Below are positions 62,900-64,000 of a DNA stretch of 64,000 bases, piece by piece (position 1 is the first letter of the stretch; every line of letters begins with the position of its first letter). The notes below the pieces were generated by a model. That model was not told where the DNA came from. It made no database searches and was given only the letters and a program-made list of their open reading frames with translations. Source of the stretch: Rotaria sordida (taxonomy: Eukaryota; Rotifera; Eurotatoria; Philodinida; Philodinidae); NCBI GenBank assembly GCA_905250125.1, contig CAJNOL010000052.1:772-64771 (forward strand), read 5' to 3'. A program made the position numbers and the translations under genes.

Positions 62900-64000
62900 T
62901 TATTACAACAAACAAAAAAAGAATTTCTTTTTTTTTTTTTTTTGCTCATTTTTAAAAAATATCTTCTGTTCAATTGGGGATATCTTTACTTTGTATAGAT
63001 ATTTGAATGACAAGAAATTTATTTCCATTAATGTGTTTTTTTTCTCTACGTAAAAAGAAAAAGTAATAAACGTATAAATCACATTTATCAAAAATGATCT
63101 AGTTAACAAGTGATAAAAGTAATGTGACAACTACCAGTTGTCAACAAATGGATGTAGGTGTTTTTTACTAGCTTTCATTTCACATATCAAAAGCATAATC
63201 ACCTGCAAGATTTGATGTGCATGACATAAGTCCGACGTAATTGACTTCATTTTAAATCTATTTTCAATTTCTATTATTTTGCAGATAACACTCCAAAAGT
63301 TCACTACGTGTTTTTTCTTTTTTCTTTTAATAAAAGAGAACTTTTCTATATGATCATGTGTTTCTATGAAAATTTTGTGCACATTATTGGCTAAAATAGT
63401 AAATATATACATGAATTTGATATTTAATTCTATGAATAGATACGTTGTTTTTTTGATCTTATTCAATATTTTACGTCATCATATGATATAGAACAAAAAA
63501 AAACAAATGAAAGAAAAAAAAATAAGAATTTTAACAAAAAAAAAGACGGAAAGAGTAAAAGAGAGAGAGAGACAGAAAAAGATAGAAAAAAAGAAAAAGA
63601 GAAAACATTTATGGTTTAATTGGTTGAATTAGACAGACATTTTCTTGCTCAGAAGATTCAGTGTTTCTCGTTGTTGAATATAGAAATTCATTTATTTCTA
63701 TTCTTACACATCACATCATACACTTAACAATATATTACAGACAAACCAGTTATTGCACACAGGTATGACAGATAGTCCTTTATTTGTGCAACAAGTTATA
63801 AGTTTTGAATAATGTTCTTGAATAAGAAGATTTCCTTTTGTATTTTCTTAATTTATTAATAAGCATTCACATTTTTTTTTTGTTAAATAGAATATAATTA
63901 TTTCTGAATAATTTCATGTTTTTTTCACGTGTTATGACAATAAAGAAAAAAAAAAACAAAAGAAAATCTATTAACTTCGATGATATAAATATCCTGATTC
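62900..64000. other. NOX5 3' flank
   Basis: Contains an AATAAA near 63064 (NOX5 poly(A) signal candidate), A-rich tracts and a short (GA)n at about 63559-63572. The minus-strand ORF 63131-63466 has no recognisable features. No gene seen up to the window edge. Confidence 0.4.

Overview
This window is nuclear DNA of a small invertebrate, most likely a bdelloid rotifer (Rotaria/Adineta type). The basis is: strongly AT-rich sequence; compact genes split by many 50-80 bp AT-rich GT-AG introns; a clearly bilaterian gene set; and arrays of TGTGGG, which I recall as the telomeric repeat of bdelloids. The species cannot be read from the sequence. All exon models were built by eye. The spliced lengths of all ten genes other than the intronless MACPF gene are exact multiples of three.

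Layout: 1-2.5 kb holds a palindromic telomere-repeat array, an intronless and GC-richer MACPF/EGF gene on the minus strand, and a second small palindromic telomere-repeat stub. 2.5-5.2 kb holds a broken DDE transposase and a foldback element. 5.8-30 kb is a dense plus-strand run of conserved genes: Chibby, RTEL1 helicase, MEAK7 (TLDc), KIDINS220/ARMS, DDX3 RNA helicase, a secreted cyclophilin and a secreted ferritin. 31.5-35.9 kb is a pogo/Tigger-like DNA transposon with about 785-bp inverted repeats. TRAPPC5 follows at 36.2-37.1 kb. A gene-poor 5.8-kb stretch leads into a MEIS/homothorax TALE homeobox gene (42.9-51.9 kb) with large introns. A NOX5-type calcium-regulated NADPH oxidase occupies 54.7-62.9 kb.

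The conserved genes are mostly unrelated housekeeping or regulatory loci. The only obvious functional pairing by position is MEAK7-KIDINS220, which are 143 bp apart with operon-like signals. Mobile DNA is present as two transposase relics, several palindromic foldback elements (two related ones inside introns of RTEL1 and KIDINS220) and a Mutator-like non-autonomous element inside a NOX5 intron.

Most unusual observations: (i) the NOX5 gene carries an extra in-frame phase 1-1 exon encoding a six-cysteine Kunitz domain, placed in the predicted extracellular loop C between membrane helices 3 and 4; (ii) the MACPF gene is bracketed by telomere repeats in the orientation expected of a small linear DNA capped at both ends and then fused into a chromosome; (iii) a 10-nt microexon encodes the heart of the MEIS homeodomain recognition helix.
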